Made by a program: the position numbers and the translations under genes. From Citrifermentans bremense R1 (GTDB lineage Bacteria; Desulfobacterota; Desulfuromonadia; Geobacterales; Geobacteraceae): DNA of 64,000 nucleotides. The notes beneath the pieces were generated by a model. That model saw only the letters and a program-made list of their open reading frames with translations. It was not told the origin of the DNA and ran no database searches. Position 1 is the stretch's first letter; every line of letters starts with the position of its first letter. This document shows positions 17,587-25,822 of the stretch, one piece after another. The stretch is from positions 1 through 64,000 of the forward strand of contig NZ_AUGE01000017.1 in the NCBI RefSeq assembly GCF_000426865.1, in the 5' to 3' direction.

Positions 17587-18312
17587 ATGGACAAGGGGAA
17601 AATGGAATCAAGCGGAAGCTATGACAGGACAACCCTCACCCGCCGGGAATTTATCAAAGGGGTCGGGATAGGGGGTGGCGCACTTGTGCTGCTCGGACAA
17701 TTCGGGGTCCATTCGGTAGCCTGGGCGCTTGCGGGAGACCCAGCCCTGAACATGGTGCTGATCGATTACGCCAAGTGCACCGGGTGCCGGACTTGTGAGG
17801 CCGCCTGTTCGTCGCGCAACCGGCCCGTGTCGCTCAAGGGGCAGGAACTGCCGGGACTTGGCAACCCTCGCTATGCGAACATCCGTGTCCACAGCTTCAA
17901 TCCAGACGTGGACGTACCCAACGTCTGCGCCATGTGCGCCGATACCCCATGCGTGAAGGCGTGCCCGGTCGAGCCGGACTCCAAAACCGGCAGGCGCGCC
18001 CTCTACCGGGACAACGTTACACACACAATCCACAACGATTCCGCCCGGTGCCTCGGCTGCCGGAGTTGTGCGAAGGCCTGCGCCGCGCAGAGGACGGGGG
18101 TAATTTCTCCCGACCCGGCAACGGGCAAGCCTGAGCGCATGTGCACGCTCTGCGGTGGCGACCCGCAATGCGTCAAGCGGTGCCCCTTCGGCGCGCTCTC
18201 GTATGTCGAGGTCAGGCGTGACCGAAAGTTTTACGGGCTAGGTCCTGAAAAAATTGCGGCTGAACTGGCCAAAACCTGGTACGGCACGGCCGACTTCGGA
18301 GGGTTAAAATGA
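17587..18312 (+). CDS. Polyferredoxin with Tat signal, partner of aldehyde oxidoreductase
   Basis: The protein has 241 residues. A twin-arginine signal (TRREFIKG, Arg19-Arg20, then a Gly/Ala-rich hydrophobic stretch) is followed by four Fe-S motifs of the DmsB/HycB type: CTGCRTCEAAC, CAMCADTPCVKACP, CLGCRSCAKAC and CTLCGGDPQCVKRCP. It should pass electrons from the aldehyde oxidoreductase, whose ATG overlaps its stop. GGAGG precedes its ATG. The Tat signal is odd because the catalytic subunit has none; either both are exported as a complex or the signal is a membrane anchor. Confidence 0.92.
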   Translation: MDKGKMESSGSYDRTTLTRREFIKGVGIGGGALVLLGQFGVHSVAWALAGDPALNMVLIDYAKCTGCRTCEAACSSRNRPVSLKGQELPGLGNPRYANIRVHSFNPDVDVPNVCAMCADTPCVKACPVEPDSKTGRRALYRDNVTHTIHNDSARCLGCRSCAKACAAQRTGVISPDPATGKPERMCTLCGGDPQCVKRCPFGALSYVEVRRDRKFYGLGPEKIAAELAKTWYGTADFGGLK

Positions 18313-20111
18313 GCGGGAAACCGGGTTATCACGGCAAGATATTGAACATAGACCTTTCCACCGGGAAGATTGAAACGGTGCCCGTCCCCGCCGAAGACTT
18401 CGATAAGTTCGTGGGCGGGCAGGGACTGGGCATGAAGATACTCTGGGACCGGCTGAAGAAGCCGGGCGTCGACCCGCTTTCTCCGGAGAACCTGCTCATG
18501 TTCATGCCGGGGCCGTTTTCCGGGCTTCCGGTCCCGTCCTCGTCCAGGACCTGCGTGGTGACCAAATCCCCTATCACGTCGCCTTTGAAATCCGACTACA
18601 CGCACCCGTCCACCGTCACCTACTCGAACATGGGAGGCTTTTTCGGACCCGAAGTCCGCTTTGCCGGCTATGACGGCATCGTGATCACCGGGAAGGCGCG
18701 GGTGCTTTCCTATGTCGTGATTGACGACGACAAAGTGGAGATTCGCGAAGCCGCCAAGTTCAAGGGGATGCGCACCGATGCCTTCGACCGGGCGTTCCTG
18801 GCGGAACTGGGGGACCGGCGATTCAAAACGGTATATATCGGCCCTGCCGGGGAGAATCTCGTTCCGTATTCCAGCATCCTGCATACCGCAGGGCGGGCAG
18901 CAGGCCGGGGCGGTACCGGCTGCGTCATGGGTTCCAAGAATCTGAAAGCCATTGCGGTGCGAGGCACGGGACAACCGACTGTCGCCGCTCATAAAGCGTT
19001 CCTTGCCGCGCTTGAAAACGCCAGACGCGCCCTCAACGGTTCCGCCTTCGCCAAATCCTGGGCGGAGCAGGGGACGGCGCGGGCCATCGTCGGCAACAGC
19101 AATGCCGGTACCGAGGCGGTTCGCAACTATCGCGAAGGGACTTTCACGGAGTCTGACAAGATCGGCGGCGATGCCGCCCGGCGCGATGTCTGGGTAAAGG
19201 ACATAGCCTGTTACTGTTGTCCGCTCGCCTGCAAGAAAAGCGGTATGACAAAGGGTAAACACGGCGGGGTCGTCCACGACGGACCCGAGTACGAAACCGG
19301 CGTGATGCTCGGTTCGAACCTGATGATTTCCGATATGCCCGGACTGCTGAAGGCGATCACCACCATCGACGATCTCGGCCTGGATCAGATCTCCACCGGC
19401 AACGTCATCGGCTTTCTCATGGAAGCGTACGAGCGTGGGTTGATCAATCGGAGTTTTCTCGACGGCATCGACCTCAAATGGGGAAGTGTCGATGCGACGC
19501 TGGCGATGATCGAGAAGATTGCCGCCAAGGAGGGGGTGGGGGCTCTCGCCGCCGAAGGGGTGCGGGCCCTTTCCTGGCACATCGGCAAAGGGAGCGACAA
19601 GTTTGCCATCCAGGTGAAAGGGCTTGAGCTCGCTGCCCACAACATCCAGGCAAATCAGCCCCGGGGGCTTTCCTACGTGACAGCGTCGCGGGGGGCCTGC
19701 CACATGAGCGGAGACAACATTGCCATGCAGAACAGGCGGGCCATGATGGATTCAACCGGCATGTGCTTTTTCCCCACCTTCGAACCGACGCTGGAAGAAC
19801 CGATGTTAGCGCTGCTCAGTGCCATAACCGGCCGGAAATTCGACAAGGCAGAGTTCGAAAAAGTGGGCGAGCGGATCTTCACCCTGGAAAAGCTGTTCAA
19901 TTACCGCGAGGGGTTTCGCCGCGAAGACGACCGTCTCCCGGACCGTTTTTTCGAGGATGCCTTCACCGTTGGACCGAAAAAGGGAGCCGTGCTCGACCGG
20001 GAGAAGTTCGAGAGCATGCTCACCCAGTATTACCAGGATCGCGGATGGGATCCGGAGACCACCCAGCCCGGCCAAAAGAAGCTGAAGGAATTGGGGCTTG
20101 ATTCCATTTAG
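18309..20111 (+). CDS. Aldehyde:ferredoxin oxidoreductase (tungsten/molybdenum enzyme)
   Basis: This 600-residue enzyme oxidises aldehydes to acids, reversibly, with a W or Mo bis-pyranopterin. The N-terminal domain has GKILNIDLSTG and FVGGQGLG as in AOR. The [4Fe-4S] ligands are Cys301, Cys304 and Cys308 (CYCCPLAC) and a fourth Cys486 (STGMCFF). The pterin-contact region DLGLDQISTGN is also present. It overlaps the polyferredoxin stop by four bases, so the two form a translationally coupled operon. Reducing acids to aldehydes with low-potential electrons is the alternative direction. Confidence 0.95.
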   Translation: MSGKPGYHGKILNIDLSTGKIETVPVPAEDFDKFVGGQGLGMKILWDRLKKPGVDPLSPENLLMFMPGPFSGLPVPSSSRTCVVTKSPITSPLKSDYTHPSTVTYSNMGGFFGPEVRFAGYDGIVITGKARVLSYVVIDDDKVEIREAAKFKGMRTDAFDRAFLAELGDRRFKTVYIGPAGENLVPYSSILHTAGRAAGRGGTGCVMGSKNLKAIAVRGTGQPTVAAHKAFLAALENARRALNGSAFAKSWAEQGTARAIVGNSNAGTEAVRNYREGTFTESDKIGGDAARRDVWVKDIACYCCPLACKKSGMTKGKHGGVVHDGPEYETGVMLGSNLMISDMPGLLKAITTIDDLGLDQISTGNVIGFLMEAYERGLINRSFLDGIDLKWGSVDATLAMIEKIAAKEGVGALAAEGVRALSWHIGKGSDKFAIQVKGLELAAHNIQANQPRGLSYVTASRGACHMSGDNIAMQNRRAMMDSTGMCFFPTFEPTLEEPMLALLSAITGRKFDKAEFEKVGERIFTLEKLFNYREGFRREDDRLPDRFFEDAFTVGPKKGAVLDREKFESMLTQYYQDRGWDPETTQPGQKKLKELGLDSI

Positions 20112-20135
20112 GCTGATTCGCCGGTCTGCGGTGAC

Positions 20136-20300
20136 TTATGCCAGTTCAACTTTCAGGTTTTTACCGAGAGCAAGGGCCCCTCTTTCGAGGGTTTGAAGGG
20201 TGACGGAGACATTGGTGGGATCAAGAAGTCGGTCGAGGGCAGTACGGCTGGTATGCATCTTCTCCGCCATGGCGGTTTTTGACAGGTTTGCCTGTCTCAT
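20136..20300 (-). pseudogene. Truncated XRE/HigA-type antitoxin-like HTH protein
   Basis: This 54-codon frame from ATG 20300 encodes MRQANLSKTAMAEKMHTS, RTALDRLLDP and LQTLERGALALGK. That is the helix-turn-helix half of HigA-like XRE regulators of about 95 residues. The N-terminal third is missing: a stop lies a few codons upstream, inside the end of the ZIP gene. No toxin gene is present. It may be a remnant, or a short product read through from the ZIP gene 17 bases upstream. Confidence 0.7.
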
Positions 20301-20317
20301 TTCCAGTTCAATTTGAT

Positions 20318-21061
20318 CTATCCCTGCAGTTTACTCAGCACGAATGAGAGGAGGAAACCGGCGGTGGTTATCAGGCCTACGATGGCGCCGCCTTCTTCGA
20401 ATGCTTCGGGCATCATGGTGCTGGCTAGCATGGTGAGAATCGCGCCTGCTGCAAATGCCTGGATGCCACCGATGATGTTTCCGGAGACGCCGGCCAGCAG
20501 CATGTACCCCACCAGCGAACTGGCGGCTGAAATCGCCACTACCGCAGTCCAGACCAAAAGTATGAACTTCCTTGAGTGCCCGGCTTTCTGCATCCCGGAA
20601 GCTGAGGACATCGACTCGGGGATGTTGCTGAGGAAGACGGCGACAACCATGACGACTCCAACGGTCCCCCCCTTGAGTAGGCTGACTCCGATGGCAATGG
20701 ATTCGGGTATGCCATCCATGAGGGCACCCAGCAGAATTGCCATGGAGGATCCTCCTGCCTGCTGCCCTTGGGACCGCTTCCGATGTTTGCCACCGTTTTT
20801 CTCGATTATCTGGTCACCCACGTAAAAGAGAATGGCACCGAGGGAGAGTCCGATGGAGGCGGCATCGAAGCCTCCGCTGCGGAATGCTTCGTCCATCAAC
20901 TCGAAGGCGACGGAGGAGACGAGAACGCCGGCGCCGAGCGCCATAACAGATGAGATGACCCTCTTCGATGTCGGGACGTAAAGGCCGATGACGGCCCCGA
21001 TGAGAAGGGAGCACCCTCCGACCAAGCCCCAAAACCCTGCCGCCAGCGCACTGTTTCCCAT
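20318..21061 (-). CDS. ZIP-family metal transporter
   Basis: This 247-residue inner-membrane protein has about eight hydrophobic segments and a His/Lys-rich loop (GGKHRKRSQGQQAGG) after the third. The metal site motifs are diverged: DGIPESIAIG in the TM4 position and SNIPESMSSA in TM5, where many ZIPs have His. This resembles the bacterial ZIP branch with altered specificity. AAGGAGG precedes the ATG. It follows the rubredoxin-like/MBL gene after 39 bases, probably in one transcript. The substrate is likely a divalent cation but cannot be named. Confidence 0.9.
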   Translation of the reverse strand: MGNSALAAGFWGLVGGCSLLIGAVIGLYVPTSKRVISSVMALGAGVLVSSVAFELMDEAFRSGGFDAASIGLSLGAILFYVGDQIIEKNGGKHRKRSQGQQAGGSSMAILLGALMDGIPESIAIGVSLLKGGTVGVVMVVAVFLSNIPESMSSASGMQKAGHSRKFILLVWTAVVAISAASSLVGYMLLAGVSGNIIGGIQAFAAGAILTMLASTMMPEAFEEGGAIVGLITTAGFLLSFVLSKLQG

Positions 21062-21100
21062 TGATACCTCCTTGCCCTGCGGGAGTCATCATCGGCAAGT

Positions 21101-21817
21101 TCAATATCCGCCAAAGACTGGGCCGGCGTCGAACCTGCGCTTCCAGTCGTCGTAGCCGATGACGTAGTTGTAGCCGCAGACGGTGGAGAGCTGACGGTTG
21201 CTGATGATGTCTTCTATTACTCTTCCCCCTGCGATGGTGAGATCGGCTGGACCGAACGGGTTGTATTTCAAGCCGTCGCCATCGAGAAAGACGTAGTCGC
21301 AGATGAAGAAAACGTCCTCGAAGATGTAGCAGGTGAAGCCCGGTGTATGCCCCCCGATATGGAAGGCCTCTATACCTTTGAGGACGAAGTTCTCTTGGAA
21401 GGTGGTGTCGAAGCTGAAGGGGCGGCAGATGTCGTGGGTGGAGTCGAGCTGGTGGATGCGCACCTCTGCCGCGAAGCGATCGCGGTAGAGATTGGAAGCG
21501 CCGAGGAAGTGGTGATGGGTGAAGAGGATGGTTTCGGCCGTTGTAAGCGAGGCGTCGAAGCATGACGGGCAGTCGATCCAGCACGCACCGTTGCCGGTCT
21601 CTATCCGGTAGGCGGCATGCTCGATGCCGAGGGCGGGCTGTGAGTTCAGCCTCGACACCTTTTCGTTCACCACGGTCGAGGAGACATGGAAGCGCGCGGA
21701 GCACTCTTCCGCGGTTATGAAGTGCTTTGCCGAGGCGCCGCAGAAAGGGCAATGGGCGGGATGGAACCCGATCATGTTGAAGCCGCACACCAGGCACACA
21801 TGCTGTTCGCGATTCAT
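21101..21817 (-). CDS. Rubredoxin-like zinc ribbon fused to metallo-beta-lactamase-fold hydrolase
   Basis: The protein has 238 residues from ATG 21817, which has GGAGG five bases upstream. The first 30 residues hold two Cys pairs (CLVCG...CPFCG), a rubredoxin-like or zinc-ribbon domain. An MBL-fold domain follows with THHHFLGASN in place of the usual HxHxDH, then HIGGHTPGF and DYVFLDGDG, and two C-terminal His-poor motifs. The altered first motif leaves it unclear whether the binuclear site is complete. The family includes flavodiiron-like and thioesterase-like hydrolases. Substrate unknown. Confidence 0.85.
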   Translation of the reverse strand: MNREQHVCLVCGFNMIGFHPAHCPFCGASAKHFITAEECSARFHVSSTVVNEKVSRLNSQPALGIEHAAYRIETGNGACWIDCPSCFDASLTTAETILFTHHHFLGASNLYRDRFAAEVRIHQLDSTHDICRPFSFDTTFQENFVLKGIEAFHIGGHTPGFTCYIFEDVFFICDYVFLDGDGLKYNPFGPADLTIAGGRVIEDIISNRQLSTVCGYNYVIGYDDWKRRFDAGPVFGGY

Positions 21818-21951
21818 AGAGGCCTCCGTTACAGGGAAAATGCAACAGGGCTGATTATCGCACCGCGAATGCAAAGGGCAACCAGGCTATGTACCGGTTG
21901 GGCAGAGCTTCAACTGCATGAATGTCGATCGGCCGGTTCTGCCTGACAGTC

Positions 21952-21974
21952 CCCCCTCCCCTCGCGGGAGGGGG
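21952..21974. repeat. CCCCCTCCC hairpin, copy A
   Basis: A perfect 9-bp stem CCCCCTCCC / GGGAGGGGG with a 5-nt loop lies just after the outer-membrane protein gene. The same stem recurs at 22855-22877 on the other side of that gene. Confidence 0.8.
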
Positions 21975-21992
21975 AGCTTGGAGAGTCCCCTG

Positions 21993-22592
21993 TTAGTTGA
22001 AGAAGAACCGGACTCCGAAGGTGGTGGAGAAGTTGGTCGGATCGTAGGAACCGCTGTGAAAGCCGTCGTCAGTGATGTCTGCATCCGGCGCCAGCACGAC
22101 CTTTGCTTCGGCGGTCAGAGCGACGTGCTTCTCAACGAAATAATCGAGACCTCCGCTCAGATGCACACCCAGCGTCGTGTCGACATGGCGCCTTCCCCCG
22201 AAATCCGAATCGAAGTCAGAAGAGATGATGTCCAAGCCCGCTCCAAGATAGGGAACGAGCCTTCTGTCACGCATGTTGGTGAAACGGTACTGGCCACCGA
22301 AGGAGATATCGGTGATGTCGAAGTCGCCGATTTCCGAATCGAAGGAAGAGTTGGTCACATCCAACTCGGCGGCGAAGTGATCGTCGATGCCGTAAAGAAG
22401 ACCGCCCCCCACGACTAAACCGGTGTCGGTGTGGTTCGTTCCGAAGCCGAATTCAGCTTCGTTATCGGACGGGACGATAAACCCGACCTTACCCGTCACG
22501 CCCAACCTCCCCTTGATGCTGTCCGCCATCGCAGCGCCGGGAACGAGGGAAACCAATGCCAACAAAACTGCAAGAATTATAAATTTTTTCAT
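21993..22592 (-). CDS. Outer-membrane beta-barrel protein (OmpW/OmpA-barrel-like), riboswitch-controlled
   Basis: The protein has 199 residues from ATG 22592 (AAAGGAGG upstream). A signal peptide (about 1-24) is followed by alternating beta-strand sequence such as TGLVVGGGLLYGI, ISFGGQYRF and LVPYLGAGLDI, ending in the C-terminal aromatic FGVRFFFN typical of Bam-assembled barrels. It is predicted to be a small eight-stranded outer-membrane barrel. Its 5' leader carries a cGAMP riboswitch and terminator, so expression should rise with 3',3'-cGAMP. Confidence 0.92.
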   Translation of the reverse strand: MKKFIILAVLLALVSLVPGAAMADSIKGRLGVTGKVGFIVPSDNEAEFGFGTNHTDTGLVVGGGLLYGIDDHFAAELDVTNSSFDSEIGDFDITDISFGGQYRFTNMRDRRLVPYLGAGLDIISSDFDSDFGGRRHVDTTLGVHLSGGLDYFVEKHVALTAEAKVVLAPDADITDDGFHSGSYDPTNFSTTFGVRFFFN

Positions 22593-22654
22593 CGTACTTC
22601 CTCCTTTGATTAGCTCAGAGCGCACAGAAACAACCTGTGGCCTGAGGCATGGAA

Positions 22655-22709
22655 CAAAAAAAAGCCGGGCCACCTCTAATATCGGAAAAGATATTTTCGG
22701 CGACCCGGC
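22655..22709 (-). terminator. Riboswitch expression platform: intrinsic terminator
   Basis: On the minus strand, AGCCGGGTCGCC pairs with GGTGGCCCGGCT around an inner AATATC/GATATT helix and is followed by eight U residues. The 5' arm is the 3' part of the cGAMP aptamer, including its closing helix, so aptamer folding and termination exclude each other. Ligand binding should therefore turn expression on. Confidence 0.9.
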
Positions 22710-22775
22710 TGTCTCAGTGAGACCCTATAGGCTTTCCGTCCCATCCTCGCGGAAGGTTTAGTATTGTCGTATATC
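22690..22775 (-). promoter_or_regulatory. GEMM-Ib riboswitch aptamer (3',3'-cGAMP)
   Basis: Read on the minus strand the RNA starts GATATACGACAATACTAAACC. It continues with a GCGA tetraloop helix, the junction GGGACGGAAAGCC, a second helix closed by GGGTCTC..GAGAC, then CAGCCGGGTCGCCG and the closing AATATC. This is the GEMM-I fold. At the position of Vc2 G20 the base is A (ACAATACTAAACC), which marks the Geobacter cGAMP-selective class. It is very close to the Geobacter metallireducens aptamer as I remember it. The aptamer sits about 100 bases before the outer-membrane protein start. Confidence 0.93.
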
Positions 22776-22798
22776 TGTTGCAGTCACAAGCGGCGATA

Positions 22799-22827
22799 TA
22801 AATACCCCAATGAGGAAATCTTGTCAA
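22799..22827 (-). promoter_or_regulatory. Candidate promoter of the riboswitch leader
   Basis: On the minus strand there is a perfect -35 TTGACA (22822-22827), a 17-bp spacer and a poor -10 TATTTA (22799-22804). Transcription would start near 22790, about 15 bases before the aptamer. Confidence 0.5.
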
Positions 22828-22854
22828 GGGGCAATGACCGCTCAATATAAAAGT

Positions 22855-22877
22855 CCCCCTCCCGTCGAGGGAGGGGG
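22855..22877. repeat. CCCCCTCCC hairpin, copy B
   Basis: This has the same 9-bp stem and 5-nt loop size as at 21952-21974. It lies between the AEC transporter stop and the riboswitch promoter, with no T-tract. Confidence 0.8.
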
Positions 22878-22914
22878 AGAGCAGCGCTGCGGACGGCGGG
22901 AAATGGCGCGGCAG

Positions 22915-23832
22915 TCAGCGTAACAGCCAGAGCGTGAGCGGAAGGGTGAAAAAGGAGAGGCAGGTCTGAACGGTGATTATCACGGCCATGCTGTCATGGT
23001 CTCCCCCCATCTGCCTGGAAAGGATGTAGGCCGATGGTGCGGTAGGCACACTGAAAAGAAGTACTGCGACTCCGGCGGCAACTCCGGACAAACCGGTAGC
23101 CGCCGCTAACCACCAGGCGATGACGGGTTTGCAGAGGAACTGAATCCCGCAACTTGTCAAAAGGGGCTGCCAATGCAGGGCTAGGTTACCCGGCTGGTAT
23201 GCGGCCCCGACCGCCAAGAGCCCGACGGGAAAGGCTGCCTTGCCGATAAGGACCAGCGAACCGTCCATCGCCGCCGGCAGTTTCACCCCCGAGGCGTTCA
23301 GCCCGATGCCCAAGGTACATCCCCAGATCAGCGGGTTCCGCACCAGGTCGCGTGCTAACCGCTTGAGGTCGAAAACGCCGTGGCCGACTGCCACGGAGAA
23401 GGCGGAGACGCACAGAACGTTGATGATCAGTATCATGAACCCCGCCCCCAGAGAGGCAAGAAACAGCCCCTCCTTCCCGAACAGGTTTTCTGCAAGAGCC
23501 AGCGCTACGAAGGTGTTGAAGCGCACCCCGCCCTGGAACAGCGAGGTGAAGGCAGCCCCCCCCATATGCCGGCGCGTGAGCCAACCAAGCATCACGAACA
23601 ACACACTGGCGAGAATCGCGCCGCCGACCGTAAGAAGTATATTCAACCAGGGAGAGGAGCCGATCTCTTTGCCGGCGAGGCTATGAATCAACATTGCCGG
23701 CATCAGGAGATAGTAGGTGAGTTTTTCTGCGGAAGGCCAGAAAGAGGAGGGAATGAACTCAGTGCGCCTGATGAGAAAACCTAAGAGTATCAGCGCTAGA
23801 ACAGGCGTCAGTGCATTTATGATAACGGTCAT
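22915..23832 (-). CDS. AEC-family (auxin efflux carrier-like) transporter
   Basis: This 305-residue inner-membrane protein has ten predicted membrane segments in two blocks of five around a polar centre. It carries the family features LIRRTEFIP, FQGGVRFNTFVALAL and FSVPTAPSAYILSRQMGG. The AEC family exports or takes up organic acids and similar anions. AGAGG precedes the ATG. It follows a LysR gene after 90 bases and is probably its target or co-transcribed. Substrate unknown. Confidence 0.92.
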   Translation of the reverse strand: MTVIINALTPVLALILLGFLIRRTEFIPSSFWPSAEKLTYYLLMPAMLIHSLAGKEIGSSPWLNILLTVGGAILASVLFVMLGWLTRRHMGGAAFTSLFQGGVRFNTFVALALAENLFGKEGLFLASLGAGFMILIINVLCVSAFSVAVGHGVFDLKRLARDLVRNPLIWGCTLGIGLNASGVKLPAAMDGSLVLIGKAAFPVGLLAVGAAYQPGNLALHWQPLLTSCGIQFLCKPVIAWWLAAATGLSGVAAGVAVLLFSVPTAPSAYILSRQMGGDHDSMAVIITVQTCLSFFTLPLTLWLLR

Positions 23833-23922
23833 ACTCGTACCTCTTCATGTTGGACTGTGGAAAGAGGGTAGCATGACGTTGTCTTGAGAAAAAGTTGATA
23901 GTTCTTATGCGAGCCTTGAGTT

Positions 23923-24804
23923 TTACTTGAAGTTTACTTGCTGCGACAACTCGTCCAGAACCGCCCGGGTCAAGGGCTGGCGCGGATGTTGCCGCTTCTG
24001 GTACATGCCCACGCGCCGGCTTAACTGCGGGGTGCCGAAAGGGGTGAGGGTGAAATGGTTGGCGACCTGCTCCAGGCGCGATTTGCTAAGCGGCACCACT
24101 GCTATCCCCAGCCCTTCTTCCACCAACGCTAGGGCCATTTCCAGCGAATCGAATTCCATAACCTCGCGCGGACGGATGCCTTGCAGCATCAACTCATGAT
24201 CTACCATGGCGCCCGCCCAGGCCATCTTGTCGAAACGCACGAAAGGAAAGCGCTCGAACAGCAGCGTGACGTCGTTGATGCGGGCCTCCTTGGGGGCAAC
24301 CACGAAGAAGGGTTCTTCATCATAGGGAATCCATTCGTATTGCGGCGGCACGGCGTAGGGGGGCTCTGTCGTCAAGGCGGCGTCAAGGTCGCCCTCCTCG
24401 ACTTTGCGGACCAATTCGATGGAGAGGCCGGAAACGAGTTTGACTTGCATGTCCTGGTAGCAAGTTCGAAGCCGCCCGAGTGCGGGGGGAAGCGAGCCCG
24501 TGATCACGGTAGGGACCGCCCCCAGCGTCAGCAGCCCCTGCACGCCGCCAAGCGGGGATAGGCGGGCTTTCATTTCATCGTAGATAAGCAGGACCTCTGA
24601 AGCCCGTTCGACAACGTAACGGCCGTTCATGTTGAGCTTGGGACTGCGGCCGGTCCTCTCGAAAAGCTGCACGCCGAATTCGTCCTCTAACTTCTTTACC
24701 TGCAGGCTTATAGCCGACTGGGTTAGCCCCAATTGGTCGGCGGCGGCTGCAAAGGTGCCTTTGCCGGCAATGGCGGTGAGGATGCGAAGGCTGCGTAGAG
24801 ACAC
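23923..24804 (-). CDS. LysR-family transcriptional regulator
   Basis: The protein has 293 residues from GTG 24804, which has AAGGAG six bases upstream. A frame to ATG 24840 overlaps the nat stop and is less likely. The N-terminal winged HTH is typical (FAAAADQLGLTQSAISLQVKKLE, in part) and the effector domain is of CbbR/CysB size. It sits 19 bases after nat and 90 bases before the AEC transporter, so it is inside the operon rather than divergent, which is less usual for LysR proteins. Ligand unknown. Confidence 0.93.
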   Translation of the reverse strand: MSLRSLRILTAIAGKGTFAAAADQLGLTQSAISLQVKKLEDEFGVQLFERTGRSPKLNMNGRYVVERASEVLLIYDEMKARLSPLGGVQGLLTLGAVPTVITGSLPPALGRLRTCYQDMQVKLVSGLSIELVRKVEEGDLDAALTTEPPYAVPPQYEWIPYDEEPFFVVAPKEARINDVTLLFERFPFVRFDKMAWAGAMVDHELMLQGIRPREVMEFDSLEMALALVEEGLGIAVVPLSKSRLEQVANHFTLTPFGTPQLSRRVGMYQKRQHPRQPLTRAVLDELSQQVNFK

Positions 24805-24823
24805 GATTCTCTCCTTTACGGGC

Positions 24824-25633
24824 TCAATCTCTCGCTTCAACGAAGAGGTGGGAAAGCCGGCTCTTCAAAGCGGCGAGATCGAGTTCGCGCAGGCCGAATT
24901 CCTGGCCCAGGACCTGAACCACTTCATCGAACGTGGTTAATTCCCGTTCGGTCTCTCTGCCTGCGGCTACCGTGCGAAAGAGTCGATCGCGCAGGGTTAC
25001 CCGCCCGCTATCGGTCACCAGAGCGGCAACCAGACCTTGGGTGAAATACGAGTTGGGGTGGGTCGATGTGTAATGATTGGCTGGGATGTAGTCCTGGGAA
25101 CGCACCGGGCAAGGGAGCAGGCTGTACATATTTTTCCATTCTGCATGGACAAGCCGGGACAGCATGGTTTCCCCGTTGTCGGTCGCATCCAATCGGAAAC
25201 GGTCAGGACCTTGTATGGCGACCGCTCCGGTGACCCACGGCAACGGCTCTCTCAACGTCCCTCCCCCGAAGCCGACATCGCAAAGGTAGGGCCGATCTTC
25301 CACGAACACCCGCAGCGTCATATGCGTCAGCAAAGGCGCCGGTGCGCCGCTGGCCCATACCCGCCCGATCAGGCGCTCGATCCTGTATCCAAAGTCTTCA
25401 AGCAGATGGGCGAGGAGGCCGTTCAACTCGAAGCAGTAGCCGCCTCTCCCCTGCTCAACCACCTTGGCAAAGATATCGCCGGGTTCGAGGCTGATGCTCT
25501 TTCCTTCCATAACCGCCACGTTTTCGAAAGGGACCGTTTTGGTCATCGCAGCATGCAGCGCCTGAAGGCGCTTCATGGGGGAGTCCGGGAGGGATTGAAG
25601 GCCAATTCTTTGGAGGAAATGATCAATATCCAT
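24824..25633 (-). CDS. nat: Arylamine N-acetyltransferase
   Basis: This 269-residue enzyme transfers acetyl from acetyl-CoA to arylamines or hydrazines through a Cys thioester. The catalytic triad is visible: Cys67 in RGGYCFELNG, His104 in THMTLRV and Asp119 in LCDVGFGG. The early motif VPFENVAV also fits the family. It lies in an operon with a tiny lipoprotein upstream (gap 15 bases) and a LysR regulator downstream. Some bacterial NATs make amide bonds in secondary metabolites, but no such cluster is here, so detoxification is more likely. Confidence 0.94.
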   Translation of the reverse strand: MDIDHFLQRIGLQSLPDSPMKRLQALHAAMTKTVPFENVAVMEGKSISLEPGDIFAKVVEQGRGGYCFELNGLLAHLLEDFGYRIERLIGRVWASGAPAPLLTHMTLRVFVEDRPYLCDVGFGGGTLREPLPWVTGAVAIQGPDRFRLDATDNGETMLSRLVHAEWKNMYSLLPCPVRSQDYIPANHYTSTHPNSYFTQGLVAALVTDSGRVTLRDRLFRTVAAGRETERELTTFDEVVQVLGQEFGLRELDLAALKSRLSHLFVEARD

Positions 25634-25648
25634 GTGCGTCTGCTTTCC

Positions 25649-25822
25649 TTATTTCAAGCTTTGTATGTCTCCAGGTGTCGATTCAGTCTTGCTCGTATGG
25701 TTGGTCGGCGTTGGCGAAAGGAGATACTTTTCACCGCCGATTTCGATGCCCGGCCAGGAACAACCCGTGGCTGCCAACATTACCGATATCAATACAAATC
25801 TTTCAGGGAAATTGAAAGACAT
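25649..25822 (-). CDS. Small lipoprotein, 57 residues
   Basis: A short gene with AAGGAG eight bases before the ATG encodes MSFNFPERFVLISVMLAATG followed by Cys21. The segment before the Cys is hydrophobic and ends ATGC, an acceptable lipobox. The mature part is about 37 residues, polar and Thr/Ser/Pro-rich. It is 15 bases upstream of nat on the same strand and is probably co-transcribed. Function unknown. Confidence 0.72.
   Translation of the reverse strand: MSFNFPERFVLISVMLAATGCSWPGIEIGGEKYLLSPTPTNHTSKTESTPGDIQSLK

Noticed and set aside
18231-19703. Open minus-strand frame of 490 codons opposite the aldehyde oxidoreductase
   Set aside because: Antisense shadow of the enzyme gene; no family features.
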